DNA from: Nectonema munidae
Taxonomy: Eukaryota; Nematomorpha; Nectonematoida; Nectonematidae
Reading direction: 5' to 3'
Assembly: GCA_030549495.1 (NCBI GenBank)
Contig: JAUIRK010000774.1
Coordinates: 1 to 64,000 of the forward strand
DNA length: 64,000 nt
Positions 35,399 to 48,200 of this stretch are shown here, piece after piece. How positions within the stretch are numbered: the stretch's first letter is position 1; each line of letters opens with the position of its first letter. The notes under the pieces were generated by a model. The model had not been told where the DNA came from, did no database searches, and saw only the letters and a program-made list of their open reading frames with translations. The position numbers were made by a program, and so were the translations under genes.

Positions 35399-36598
35399 AT
35401 GTCTGCTAAGGTCGAGTCAAGATTTGATGTCATGCTTCACAGAGCGGCTTCCCAGGGAGATGCAGAAAGCATTTTGCGTATTTTGGACACTGGGCGAGTG
35501 CACGTTGACTGCTGTGACGCGTACGAAACAACAGCGCTCATGATTTCTGCTGCTTACAATCATTTGGACTGTGCCAAAGCTTTGCTAGACTCCGGCGCCG
35601 AAGTGAACCGACTTCGAGTTACCGGTACTTCGGCTATATTTTTCGCCAGCCAAAACAACAACCTGAAGATGCTAAATCTTCTGCTCAATCACGGGGCACA
35701 TGTCTCAGTTTCATCCAATCAAAAACAAACTCATCCAATCAAAAGGCCTCTTTCGCCTCTTTTCATAGCGTGTCAATGCAACTGTCTCTCGGTCGTTTCA
35801 CGCCTCCTATCTTGTCATGCAGACCCTAACGAACGTTTGACGAGCGATGGAGCTACTCCTCTATTCATAGCATCGCAACATGGACACTTGGAGATTGTGC
35901 GCGCTCTCATGTTGTCAGCGCCGACCATCGATATCAACGCCCAGAGAAGCGATGGCACCACAGCCCTCTGGATCGCCACTCAACATGGACACACGGACAT
36001 CGTCAATGATTTGTTACGTCATGGTGCTGACTCCACTCTGCCCCGAAATGATCAAGTCACGCCTCTTTTCAAGGCGAGTCAAAAGGGTTGGACCCAAATT
36101 GTGATTAACCTCCTCGAATTTTATCACCCGCATAAAAACAACACTTCACTCCCTCCCCATTCGATTGTGCAACAAATCAGAGAATGCTCGGAAATAGCGA
36201 GAGTAAACGATTTCCCTCAAATTGTTCGCGTTTTGAATGAAGCTTTGACGAATCGAAAGAATGCTCCAATTTATGGAAACGCCTTCAACAAAAGATGCAG
36301 TGAAGTAGAAGAGTTAAATTCAACAACCACCACATCATCATCTTCCTCCCTTTTTGCAGATAGCGGAAAGGAAAGCTCTCCCATTAATCCCATTGGGTCT
36401 TCTTGCGAGGAAACAGATGTGGGTGAGTGTATCAAATCTCTTGCCAAAATGCCTTCTTCAAACTCATGCCATCAAACGCTTTCCTCGTTCCAAAAATCCT
36501 TTAACAAGAGTGGTAGTCAAAATCATTATCATCACAATGCTCTTTATAATCGAATAAAGTACACCGGTAAAAAACTCGTTAAAGTTTTTCACGATTGA
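35399..36598 (+). CDS. Ankrd29: Ankyrin-repeat protein, ANKRD29-like
   Basis: 399 residues in one uninterrupted exon. About seven ankyrin repeats span residues 9-250. Typical repeat cores are ATPLFIASQHGHLEIVRALM, TTALWIATQHGHTDIVNDLL and VTPLFKASQKGWTQIVINLL. The first repeat pair (GRVHVDCCDAYETTALM, AAYNHLDC) closely follows vertebrate ANKRD29 as I recall it, and the repeat number agrees. A ten-residue insertion sits between repeats 3 and 4 (SNQKQTHPIK). Residues 265-399 are a Ser-rich tail with a TTTTSSSSS run that the roughly 300-residue vertebrate protein lacks. Probably a cytosolic protein-binding scaffold; its role is unknown. GC content is well above the flanks, with no stops. It may have a non-coding 5' exon. 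Confidence 0.85.
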   Translation: MSAKVESRFDVMLHRAASQGDAESILRILDTGRVHVDCCDAYETTALMISAAYNHLDCAKALLDSGAEVNRLRVTGTSAIFFASQNNNLKMLNLLLNHGAHVSVSSNQKQTHPIKRPLSPLFIACQCNCLSVVSRLLSCHADPNERLTSDGATPLFIASQHGHLEIVRALMLSAPTIDINAQRSDGTTALWIATQHGHTDIVNDLLRHGADSTLPRNDQVTPLFKASQKGWTQIVINLLEFYHPHKNNTSLPPHSIVQQIRECSEIARVNDFPQIVRVLNEALTNRKNAPIYGNAFNKRCSEVEELNSTTTTSSSSSLFADSGKESSPINPIGSSCEETDVGECIKSLAKMPSSNSCHQTLSSFQKSFNKSGSQNHYHHNALYNRIKYTGKKLVKVFHD

Positions 36599-36706
36599 AA
36601 TTTTCCATTTTATCCTTTTCATTCTCCAACCTCTAAAATTCAGCATCAAAATACTCTACTTATCGTTATAATAATATAAAAGTTGTTACATACACATTTA
36701 TAAGAA

Positions 36707-36712
36707 AATAAA
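36707..36712 (+). terminator. Polyadenylation signal AATAAA for the ankyrin gene
   Basis: AATAAA about 109 bases after the stop codon. A second AATAAA-type site follows near 36864. Either would end the transcript before the convergent CNPase gene. Confidence 0.55.
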
Positions 36713-36874
36713 GATTCTACCGTTAAAGCTAATGTTTTTACCTTATCATCCAGCAAATATGAAGTCACAATAAATGCTTAGCTTATTAGATTTTAATTAA
36801 TACCACCCACCTTTTCTTCATAAGTGTTGTTGTTGTTATAAACGTGTTACATTTCATGTTTCATGAAATAAAAA

Positions 36875-38735
36875 GCAAGCAGTGTACACACATTATATAT
36901 AATATATACATACACTCTGTGCTTATTTAACGTGTTTTGTTATTATTTCAATATTTTAATAAAATATAAAGAAAACGAAACACCCGACATTTTTTAGAGT
37001 AAGTTATATAATATATACTATTTATAGATTCAGATAACAAGTGTTTTAAAAATGGCGATTTTTATATTTCTAAAAATATTGATACTCCATTCACACGGGA
37101 AATATAACTCAAATTACATTATAGGCATGACTAAAGAATATGCGAATCGCTGGCTTGTAATGAGTGAGTTGCAATTTCATGAACTTGTAAAATATTTGTT
37201 AAAATTGACTGATGGAGTTTTGATTATAATTATGTTTATTAACCTATTTTAAAGATATTTACAAGGACTTAATGAGCCATGGTTTCTCAACACATGTGCG
37301 TAATATTTTAGCAAATAATTCGACAATGTATAAACAAATATTAAAAAATTTTTTCAAAAAGTTATTTTTACATAAAAATTTAAAGTAGTCAAAATTCTAA
37401 TCAAATTCAAATTTTTCTAATCATAAATCTCAGCCGAAAGATCACTTATTATTGTTCAGAATTAAGGACGTGCAATAAGTTCAATAATGTGTCATTCTGA
37501 AACAGTGTTATCAGATTTAACGTCACAAGCCTACAGTTCTATTTTTTGGTAAAACCACAAAATCAACAATGACACTCAATAACAAGAAAGGAGAAATTGT
37601 ATACGTCCTTACCTTTTTTTATAATACTAAGGAAAAATAAATTTAAAAAGCTCCAAATACTCCCACTCCAAATACGTAAAAAAATTTATATAAATTTAAC
37701 GCCAACACCCAACTTTCACTAAAGTCCATAATCAATATGGCGTCCAAATATCCTTACAAAAGTGAAACTTTTTTTTCATTATTTAAAATACTTTAAAAGA
37801 CGATTATTGCGACTTCGATTCCTAAATTTCAATCAACTCCAATTTCAATTCAAATCAATTCCTGACTCCTTGCTCCGCAACCATTCAAAAAGTGACCACA
37901 TCACAGCTTAGCAACAATATTTTATAGATGATAATAAATTCTATTTTTGTCCACTACTTACTTTTATAGGTAAGCATATTTCATTTGAAACAGTCAAATT
38001 ATTTCAGGCATTGAAACAAATTCAGTTCAACGACAACACTTGAAACGACAAAGCATTGGCAAGTGAAAGTAGCGTCTATTATCACATCCACTTGCATGTT
38101 GTAATTGTCACAAGCGTTTTATGATTCGTTGTAACGTCGCAGTAAAAATAACAGAGGCGAGATATTTTAGCTGGAGCTTACTTCCTTTCATTTAAAAAAG
38201 AATGTATTTTAATATTTTATAGTATAATTTCAATATTCTGAATAAATATTCTGATACCTTATAATGATCTAAATATCACGGTAATTGGAATGCAAAAAGT
38301 TTCCACTCTACCGATGATCTTGACTATTCAAATGTTCCTCAATTCCCATAATAGGTGAAAAATGCTCACAGAAAGCATATAGATATACATACTACACACA
38401 TGCATATTGACATTAGACACCAAATGCTGACATACTTAAGTCTCAAAAATAGCGGTATAGCCAAACTTTGACACTATTTTTAAAAAAGAATACTTCAAAG
38501 AGGTGAGTTTTGTGAAAATTAATAATAGGTATTTAAAAGCGGCCCCACGTATCCACTATGCTGAAAGAACTGTTTACCCATAGCATAGAAAGTATAGAAG
38601 GATAAAGAAATCAAGAAAAGTATACAGTAAGAAAAGAGAATTTATATCATTGAAATTGATTGATTACATTCGCAAAATAATGAAAATATGGCATTATAAC
38701 AAAAAGAGAATGCTGCTACGTGTGAAAGGATTAGC
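36875..38735. other. Convergent intergenic region with dispersed repeat
   Basis: Contains a TATATA-rich patch (36890-36915) and, at about 37570-37890, a degenerate repeat rich in AACTCC/CGATTCC motifs. It resembles 49905-50190. No gene is supported. Confidence 0.45.
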
Positions 38736-38736
38736 C

Positions 38737-38742
38737 TTTAAT
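38737..38742 (-). terminator. Possible polyadenylation signal ATTAAA of the CNPase gene
   Basis: ATTAAA on the minus strand about 50 bases after the CNPase stop codon. It is the nearest plausible signal in AT-rich DNA. Confidence 0.3.
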
Positions 38743-38791
38743 TCTTTTCTCAGGTATGGAGTAATTTGCATTTTAAGAGGTTGCGCCACCA

Positions 38792-39222
38792 TCACATGCG
38801 ATTTAAATAATAGAAATAATCGCCAGAAAATATAGCAGGTACTTCCAACGGACGCTTCAAATAAAAAGACCAATACTCTGAAGGACATGATGACGATGAA
38901 TCAATCACGAATCTTCTCGCAACTCCAGCACGCATTTCATAAAACGAGTTTTTATGATCACTACGTTTCTTTTCCAACTCCCGCACTTTCAGTTGATCTT
39001 CACCGGCTTGTTTGGGGGAGCTGTTTGAAGTGAACGCTATCGTGAGATGACACTTTTCGAAAGATTTTTGCGATAGATTCATTGACTCTAAGCGTTCTTG
39101 GGATAAAGAAATTTCTTTGTATAAACTCTTCACCAAATCCTCATCTTCATGATCACATGGATTCTCTTCATAAGCAACGTTGAAGATGAGAGCATCCACA
39201 AGACTTTTTACAACCATCTGAT
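38792..39222 (-). CDS. Cnp: CNPase exon 5 (second HxT motif, stop)
   Basis: The acceptor is pyrimidine-poor (ATCTTATAAAG) but is the only one giving the right phase. Encodes MVVKSLVDALIFNVAYEE, KCHLTIAF with the second HxT, and the end VPAIFSGDYFYYLNRM before TGA. No CaaX motif. Confidence 0.85.
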
Positions 39223-42200
39223 CTTTATAAGATTTAAAAAATATACATAATATTTAATATCCTTACCTAGCAATGTGGATAGAATATATAAAAGTAACAC
39301 TGATCGACACAGCTATCGAATCATGAACAAAGAAACTGCACTACCGTGGTTCGAACCCGAAATCTTAGGATATAGAAGTAAGAACCTAGATAACCTTGAC
39401 TTAATTCAAAACTAAACCAAATTTAAACGTTTTCTACGCAATTCCCTTTCTTTCCTTTAAGTTTAAGAGTTTATACGCAAAATAAAAATAAAAGAAAGTT
39501 TATAAATTTTAACAAATTTTTTTTGAGAATTTAGCTAAAATAATTAGGATTTTGCTTACTTTTTTGCCAATTAATTTGGATTTTGCTTTTTTTTTCTACA
39601 TTTAGTTTATCTCTTTTGGTTTTTTATACTTTCTATTTCCCATTTCTTTCTAGAATGTTACACAACAAAAAACTTTACATTTTAATAATAATAATTAAGT
39701 GAAGTTGTTTAGAGTTGATGAAAACATATTCTAGTGAGGATTATAATCTTATATTCTCTGATCACAATCTTATTAGGATAGTGAGTTCTTAAAAACAAGT
39801 TTTTTTCATTACACTCAATTATTATTAGACTAAATAAAATATATTTGGCGCTATATTAAAATTAAATTTCTACCTGTGTTATCCAAATTTGTAGTTTAAA
39901 CGTTCTTTTGAGTGTATTTAAATGTTTAAAGTAAAAGTAATATTTCTTAGGAGAAATGTTTAGATAAATTGGAATTAAAAACGTTTTGAACACACACTGG
40001 AATGAAGTCAATATTTTCTCATGCAATGATTAATTATTCTGTTTAGTTAAAGACGAGATGAAGAAATATGCAATTCATTATTTTTCAATCCTTCTTTGTA
40101 AGGAATTTTTTACTACTCCTAAGTTTTATCCAGCAAATCAAGGGGCATGTATGTGGGTTTAAATAAAAAAGGACAAACTTAAAACAATTAAGTGCTCTAC
40201 AATGTTTAAGCAGTATATATACCTATTGTTTTTGAAATAATTTAAAATCCCCCCCCCCCCCCTCCGAAAAAAATTCAACAGCATGTCTCCCTGCAAACAA
40301 TATATGAAGTATCGAACAATAAAGGAAAATGGGTTTCATGGTAGATGTCTACCATTTCTGAAGATATTGGATTTCGTTCATCCCAACACTAAACTTTATT
40401 CTTCAGTTAGCTACAAGGCATACACATTGTGCTCTAAGTGTAGTAAATAACCTACAGTATCATACCATCTTAGTGCTATTTGATAATTTAGACCCTAATT
40501 AATCAAATGACAATTTTTATTTCGAAGAAGCAATAAATCTCGCTATTGCAAAGAAACAAATCAGCCTACAACATAACAACTTAGCTTGAAGGTTAAGAGA
40601 GAAAGATGCGTTATTTTTTAGTCCAATAGAAAATTTAAATATTTATAAAATTTTTTTTACCTGTTTCGCCTTGAGAAAGGGTTCTATTTCGCTGGCAATG
40701 CCTTTTGTTGTTCGGCCAAGGAGGCAAGTTGGAAGATTTGTGAGGATTAGAATTGTCCTCATCTGATTTGTCACTTTCATTTCGATAGATAAACGAAGTC
40801 CACTTGTGATTGCTGAGTGTGAGAGTTGCTGAAACCGTGAATGGACTTATGACGAATGACTCGACGTTGAGTTTCTGTGTGCAACCATACAACTCTTTGC
40901 ACTCTTCATGAAACTGTGCTTTGAGGTAGGAATCTGATGAGTAGAAACAAGTGCAATGAAGACGCTGTGCTTTTGAAGAAGAAGAAGAAATGATATTGGC
41001 TCGATTGTTGTACAATGCAAAAATGCCTTAAAATGTAGAAATTGAATGTCTAAGTTTACATGATTATCGCTAAATCGAAAAACACTCATCCAGACCTTCA
41101 TTAATTCGCCCTTATAATTTAAATAAAATCCTGATATTATTTAGAAAATATAGGCAAAATGAATTAGATCATATTCTAATGGAATGGTCCCTACTTCGTG
41201 AAAATGTCTGAAGAAATGTTCAGGGAACAACCTAAATATCTTCATAAAGAATTAAAATGAAACATAGATGTGAATATGTTGAAAGTTGGCTATAACGTTT
41301 TGAGACACGGTTCATTCAATTAATGAGGAAATACTTTCCGCGGATAAAAAACAGCTCCTACACTTTTTGCTGAATTTATTAAATTGTTTCTGGTGAAAAC
41401 TAAAATCCTGATCACAAAATAACAATGTAATCGAAGCGGGTGGGTGTCCTAAACCACTCAACAGAAGAAATACATTTTGAAAAATCATTACCTACCAGAA
41501 CTGGATTATCTTTTATTATCTCATCTTTTTAATATGTCAAAGTAAATTTGTTGGTGAAAACTGAAAAATTAAAGAGATGAGAATGTTAAATTTTGCATAC
41601 TGAGAAATCGGATAATTAACCGATTCGTTAACAGGCATATCCTGTGCATTCCAAATTAGTGTGATAAGTGTACACATCAGAAACACATATGTAAATTTTA
41701 GCCTTTAGGGTTAGGTTTAAAACCCATTTTAGCCCAGCAATACAATTTTATGAAATTAGGAAAACCGTAAGTTGTAGTTAACGGGTTGTAATTCCAGACT
41801 AATTAAGATTAAGATGATTCTCATTTCAAAATTTCAATAAATATCTCATTACATTTTAACGTCTAGAAAATGGCACGCTGCTCAAATACGTGTACATTTT
41901 ATATTGTTCTATAAATGTGATTTTTCTCAAGCGTTGCTACTTTTTGATTTTGCAAGTTAATCAACAAATGAATATCATAAACAGGAAAGGGGCGCATGTC
42001 AAAGGCGAGTGGTTGGAGGGGGAAGAATCACCTTTTCTGGATTTTAGGAAAAAATTCCCCCAAAAATATTCCCTAAAAAATTCTTTTGAGAAATAAGCCT
42101 CTCCCAAAATATAGGATATACTCAGTTTCGTCGTTGAACTTTAATTACAGAGGGCAAATTAATTTTTTTAAATTTGACTCTAATTTAACAAATAATTGAT

Positions 42201-45200
42201 CAAAGGCAATATTCATTGTTTTTTTTATATTCTCAATTATTGTCAACTTAAATAAAAAATTCAATCAAAATATCAAAAAGAAATCAATCAAAAGATAGAG
42301 ATATATGTCATTTGAAAAGCGCGTGCTTCATCATATCTGACTATTCTTTGATAGAAAGATAGACAAATACAGATAGATGTGTGATTCAAATAGCGTGTGC
42401 AACATCACATCTCATTATTTTTTTCTTGAAATTTAGTTTTTAAAATTGGATTCACATGGAATTCATTAAATCTAACAAAGGTGGAATAAAAATAGCTTTT
42501 GAAGGCTATGTGTACTCCAAACAAAAAGATTCAGCTAATGAAGTGATGTCGTATGAGTGTGAACTGGGACGTTCAGGAAACTATTGCAAAGCCAAAATAA
42601 AAGTGAAAGACAACAAACTAGTGAGTAAAGTGAACGAGAATACTCATGCTTCGGATGTTATGAGAATAGAAAATTTAAAAGCACTCCACGATATGAAAAA
42701 CAGAGCTAGAGATACACAAGAAACTCCGTAGCAAATAATTTGTCGTTCCGTTGAGAACACGAGTGAAGGTCTTCATGCACTGAGCCACTTGAAAAGAAAT
42801 CTCAGACAGTGTAGGCAAAAAAGCCGAAATCCTCTTCCAGTAACACAAAACAGAGAAGAGATCGTTATTCCTCTAGAGTCTAGACTCTAGAGCAGGCATG
42901 TCAAACTCGGAGTCCCACGAGGGCCAAAGGAGTGAGTTTGTGTTCTCATGAGGGCCGCACTCCTACAATTATATTTAAAGTTGTTCAATAAAAATTATTG
43001 CAGAATATTTTACTTTCAACTTAGAAACATGCAATGGTTTGGTTATATTCAAAAATGCAAGTACAAAGTCATGTATAGTTAAACAAAATAATTAAATTAA
43101 AAAATTAGTAAGGATATAAATCTGTTCATTTTAATATAAAAAAGTTTATAAGGCAACATACATAGCCCACATGTATTTGAATGAACTACAAATGAAATGC
43201 ACATAAATTACAATAGTTCAAAATAAACATTTATTATTAATTATTCAAATACTTTTCATGTTCTTGTCCCGAGGCTTGACACCTCTTGTTCTTGACAATC
43301 TTTGCTATGCCTGGCTGAAATTTCTGTGCAGTTTCAACTTTTATAAGAGATGATAAGTGAAAATCAGTCAACCTAGTTCTCTGAGAAGTTTTTGTTGATT
43401 TCATGAAGGAAAATAACTGTTCACATAAATAGGTAGAACCAAACATTGCTAAGATACGTGTTGCAAACTTTCTAACATTTGTAAACCTTTCGGGAAGGTA
43501 TGAAAAGAAATCAGGTATTCCTACTTCAAAATACTTTGCTCTGAGTCAAGAATCCGACTGCATTTCTAAAAGTTTCCATTTGAATATTTACTTCTGCCTT
43601 AGTAACATCAAAAGTAAAAGGAGCGGAGAATTGTGCAAATGGATGTTCAAAAGATGAGAAATCACGAAATCATTATTGAACTCCGTTGACAACAATTCCA
43701 GTTTCTTATTCTTATACTTAGCGAAGCTTAGTACAGACTTAGTATTAATACTGTTTTTTAATCTTTTTCGTTTTTAATGCTCTTTGCACGTAGGAAAATG
43801 AACTAAATTTTCATTTGAGACTTGTGACTTCCATAAACTCAACTTTGTAATGAAGCATTTAATGTCATCATACAACTGAGTAATGAGCTTGTTTTTACCT
43901 TGTAATTTTAAATTGAGATCGTTTAATTGTGCTGTGATATCCACAGCAAAAACTAGATCGTGGAGCCATTTCATCTTTTATTTTATCGGTATTTCGACCC
44001 TTCATTTCCAAAAATATGATTATTTCTTGCCTTAATAAATAAAATCTTTTCAATACTTTGTGACATGACAACCAACGCACATCTGTATAGAACGGAACAT
44101 CGGTGAAATGATTACCCATATCCTCCAATAACTGATTGAATTGACGGTGGTTGAGAGAACGGCCTCTAATATAGTTCACTGTGTTTGTGACCAAACAAAG
44201 CACATGATTCAATTTTAAATTCTTTGAACACAGATTTTGTTGATGAATAATACAGTGAAAATGTGTAACCGACAAATCTGGATGTAAATTCTTTATTTTT
44301 GCTTGTAACTTGGCAACAACACCATTATGCCTGCCAATCATATTTGCTGCACCGTGGGTAGACAAGCAGACAAGTCTGCTTAAATTGAAATCATACTCAT
44401 CCAAAACTTTTTCGATTTTCTCAAAGATGGCTTCGCTTGTTGTAGTGTCATGCATAGGGATCAGCTCAATCAGCTCTTCATAAATGTCAAATTTGTTGTC
44501 ATAGGCCATCAAGAAAATTGCAAGCTGTGTTATACCAGTAATATCAATAGTCTCATCAATTGCAATAGAAAAATGTTCAAATTTTAATGATTCGCTTTTC
44601 AACTGTTGCTTCAAATCACTTGATATTTCATCGATCCGTTCAGCAACAGTGTTCCTGGTTAGTGATATATCTTTAAACAAGTGTGCCTTTTCTGAAGAGA
44701 CAATTTCGGCCGTTTTCACAAGACATTGTTTTACAAAATCTCCTTTAGTGTAGGATTTCCCATTCGTCGCTATCATTCGGCTGAGTTCATAACTTGCAGT
44801 AACAGAAGCGACATTCTCTTTCTGAATTTTTGTAAAAAGGGTCTGTTGCCGTGTCAAGTTAACTTTCAATTCCTTGAGCTTTAAAACACGCATTGGGCCT
44901 TCATATTTATCGTAAGATAGATGGCGCGTCTCATAATGTCTTTTCAAGTTGTAAGCTTTCGGCGTACAAATGTGGTTATTGCAAATTAAACAATGTATCT
45001 TTCCATTCATTTCTGTGCAAAAATACTGTAATTCCCATTTCTCTTGAAACACTCGCCCTTCTTCATTTATCTTCTTTTTTTTCCTAGTCGGAGGAGTATT
45101 AGCCATTTTAAAGACGATGTGCAATCTAAAAAATAAATTAAAAAACAACATGAAGAAAGATATTTATATTAATAAAAGCGGAATAAAACAAAGAACCTGA

Positions 45201-48200
45201 CTCCTGCACACTAACACCCGATTTATATTTCCAGTTTAAAGAAAATTTAATAAAAAATAAACAATAGTAAAATATAATATATGTTGCTTATAAGGCGAGA
45301 GTTGCGATGTAAGAGCAGTGTCTAAAAAGTAGTGGAAATGTTTAATCTATCCTTACTTAAAATCGTCTGGGTGGGTGGCAAATCTTCTTGTAATGGGCCG
45401 CATGTTTGACATGGCTGCTCTAGAGTATAACTCGCACAAAAATGGTGAGCAATTTCTTTTGTATGATTCTGGATCAACAAATCAAAGAATTTTAATCGTT
45501 GGTTCCGAAAAGACGGTTTCGTATCTACAAAAATTTGAAGATTGGTACATGGAAGGGACATTTCGTGTTACACCAAATCTGTTTTCCCAAGTGTACACTA
45601 CACATGCTTTTATAGGTGGTCGCACCGTACCAGCTTTGTATTTCTTATTGCCAGACAAATCTGAGGCAACCTATACATTTTTACTGGAGAAAGTACAAGG
45701 CTTCTACATCCTAGAAGTAGAATGGTAGATTTTAAAAAGCTATGATTAACAGCATCACCACTGTTTTTCCCTATGCAGAAATTAAAGGGTGTTTTTCCAC
45801 CTTAGTCAAAATATATACAAAAAAAATCAGGAAGTTGGACTTTCCCAGTTGTATAATAATGATGCTGACTTTTCCTTGAAAATGCGAATGATTGCATCTC
45901 TAGCTTTCTGTCCGCAAGATAAAATAGAAGAAGTTTTTGATGCCCTAGCAGAATTTTTACCTGAAGAAGCAAATGATGTCATTGACTATTTTGAAGACAA
46001 TTACATTGGCAGACTAACTCGTAGAGTCAGAAGACCGCACCTACCGAAAACTAAAAACGCAGTTTAAGGATGGCACCGACGTTTTGCTTCATTGGTTGGT
46101 TGCGCACACCCTAACATTTGGACTTTCATACGATGTATTCAAAAAGAGCATGCATTACAAGAAGTGCATGTGACACAAGTCCTTGCTGGTCATTCTCAAA
46201 TGAAACAGAAAAAGAAGTTCAAGAACCCAGCTCTTCGCATCAAAACTATCATGGAAGACATCGAAAATCGGTCAATCTTAGCTTTTAAGTTTTAAATTCA
46301 GCATTAATTAAATTTATAATTTCTAGTTTTTTTGAATAAATTTTGTATTGCTTCTGTTATTTCTTGAGTAATTTCTAGTTATTTTGTGTAGTTTCTGTTA
46401 TTGCTGGATCTTACTACTTCTACTCAAGTTATAGATTATCTTTATTTTTGGAAGGGATTTTTTCCAGCTACCCCTTTGAAATAAATGTCACGATTATAAA
46501 AATATACACATATTTGTTAAATTAGAAATCGGAAGTCGTAGATAAACTGCTCGTGATTCAGAGACTACTCAAGTTTAAGGATGATAAGAAGGAAGAGAAA
46601 TACTTGCATCCACGTTTGCTTGCAGATCCGTGAAAAAGGAATAAAACGTGGGAATACTGAGTAAGGAGTGGAAGATGCTCTGACACAGGGAAACGATTTC
46701 ATGGGAATCTCGAGCATTGCAATAAAAGGCGAAGTAATTGGGAGTGATGGATTCAAATCTCAAGACCTTGTGCACCAATTTGGCATAGGGAATGAGTCTA
46801 AGATTGAAATATAAAATAGACATCTCACTCTTTGACTATATAGGTTACATTTCATTTCTTGATAGCATTTAGGAAGGAAGAGAAGGTGAATCACTATCCG
46901 CGTTATCAAGCTCTTAAAAGAGAACAACAAAAATTACTAGCGAAAAGGTCAACATGAAAAGATCTATGATTATTCATGCGCGTAAAAGGACTTGGTTCTA
47001 AAATGAGGGGGAGAGTGAAATCAAGGAACAAAATTCAGAGTTCTGCCTACCGCCCGTCACTCTGCCTAAAGTGCCTGATTTGTATAGGCGCGTATATTAA
47101 ATTAAATAAACAGTTTACTTATAGGGATGGAGTTATACAAAAACGAAGGACTAGTTGTATGCCATGGATATTTATTGTAAAGATTAGTAGGGTAAAATTA
47201 TGCCAGAGACTATAATAGCTCTGGATTTTGTAGTCCTGGTAGCAATATGTATATCGATCTACATCTGCCCACCAGTTATAAAAGCAGCAATAAAAAAGTA
47301 TCACTCATTCAATTCTTTCAGGTCACCATCAACATGCAAGAATAGATTCAGAAATACCCAGCTTTGAAATACAGGTTAAAGATCACTAATTCAGCATCAT
47401 TCGGACTTGGGAGAGGGTTGCCGGATTATCCATTTTGCAGATTTAGCAATTTAGCAATTTATTGGGTTAAAATACACTATATACTTTTTATTTCGTTACA
47501 ATTTATTGTAAAATTTTTAGACTAAACTTTTCTTTAAAAAACTTTCAAGGTTCTAGAAGGAAAATCAGTACCGGATTATTGATAGTACTAGCTTATTGAT
47601 TGCCGGATTAGCGATAGTCAACGTGTATGCCAAACCGCATAACTAGATGAAATGCAACTGATGCTATTGATATCCTAATATCTTTATCAGTTGAAACAAT
47701 TAAACAAGATTTAATAAACAAATTTTATTGATGGATTTTTGAACTTTATATGGTTATGCTATTCGTGCCCGGACATTTGGCCGAAAGACATCTGACCGAA
47801 TGGACATTTAGCCGACGTACATTTGGCCGAACAGACATTTGACCGAACCGACATTTCACCAAACAGACATTTGACCTATCAGACATTTGATCGAATAAAC
47901 ATTTGGCCGACGGATATTTGAAAGTATGTTATATTTGTCTACTATGTTGTTCATAGTAACTGTAAACTTTGAAATTTACACAATTTTTCAAGCTCTTTTT
48001 AAATTTAAAAGAACTATCAATTAACACAACCTTTAACTGCAGATAAAATATAAGTAATTATATCAACGATGTATATATAAATTTACCATTACTACACATT
48101 AAATATAATTAATTATATGCGGCTTGTATATATAAATATGTGTGTGTTCTGACTAACACTCACACAAAAACTTTCTCTTTGTGAAAAAGAAAGTTTTGCT

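Larger units (their letters stand above)
42440..46300 (+). mobile_element. MULE with FLYWCH finger, split by a hAT insertion
   Basis: Part 1 (42456-42884) encodes a FLYWCH-type zinc finger and linker. Part 2 (45418-46295) encodes the transposase core and C-terminus. The hAT at 42893-45417 lies exactly between them with an 8-bp duplication. The MULE is antisense within CNPase intron 3, so insertion order is MULE first, hAT later. Outer limits are approximate. Confidence 0.75.

Noticed and set aside
38650-38835. Plus-strand open run overlapping CNPase exon 5
   Set aside because: Antisense and partly in the 3' flank; the minus-strand exon has the family motifs.
47412-47640. Possible inverted-repeat element around CCGGATTA motifs
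   Set aside because: The motifs are in direct, not inverted, orientation, and no duplication was found.
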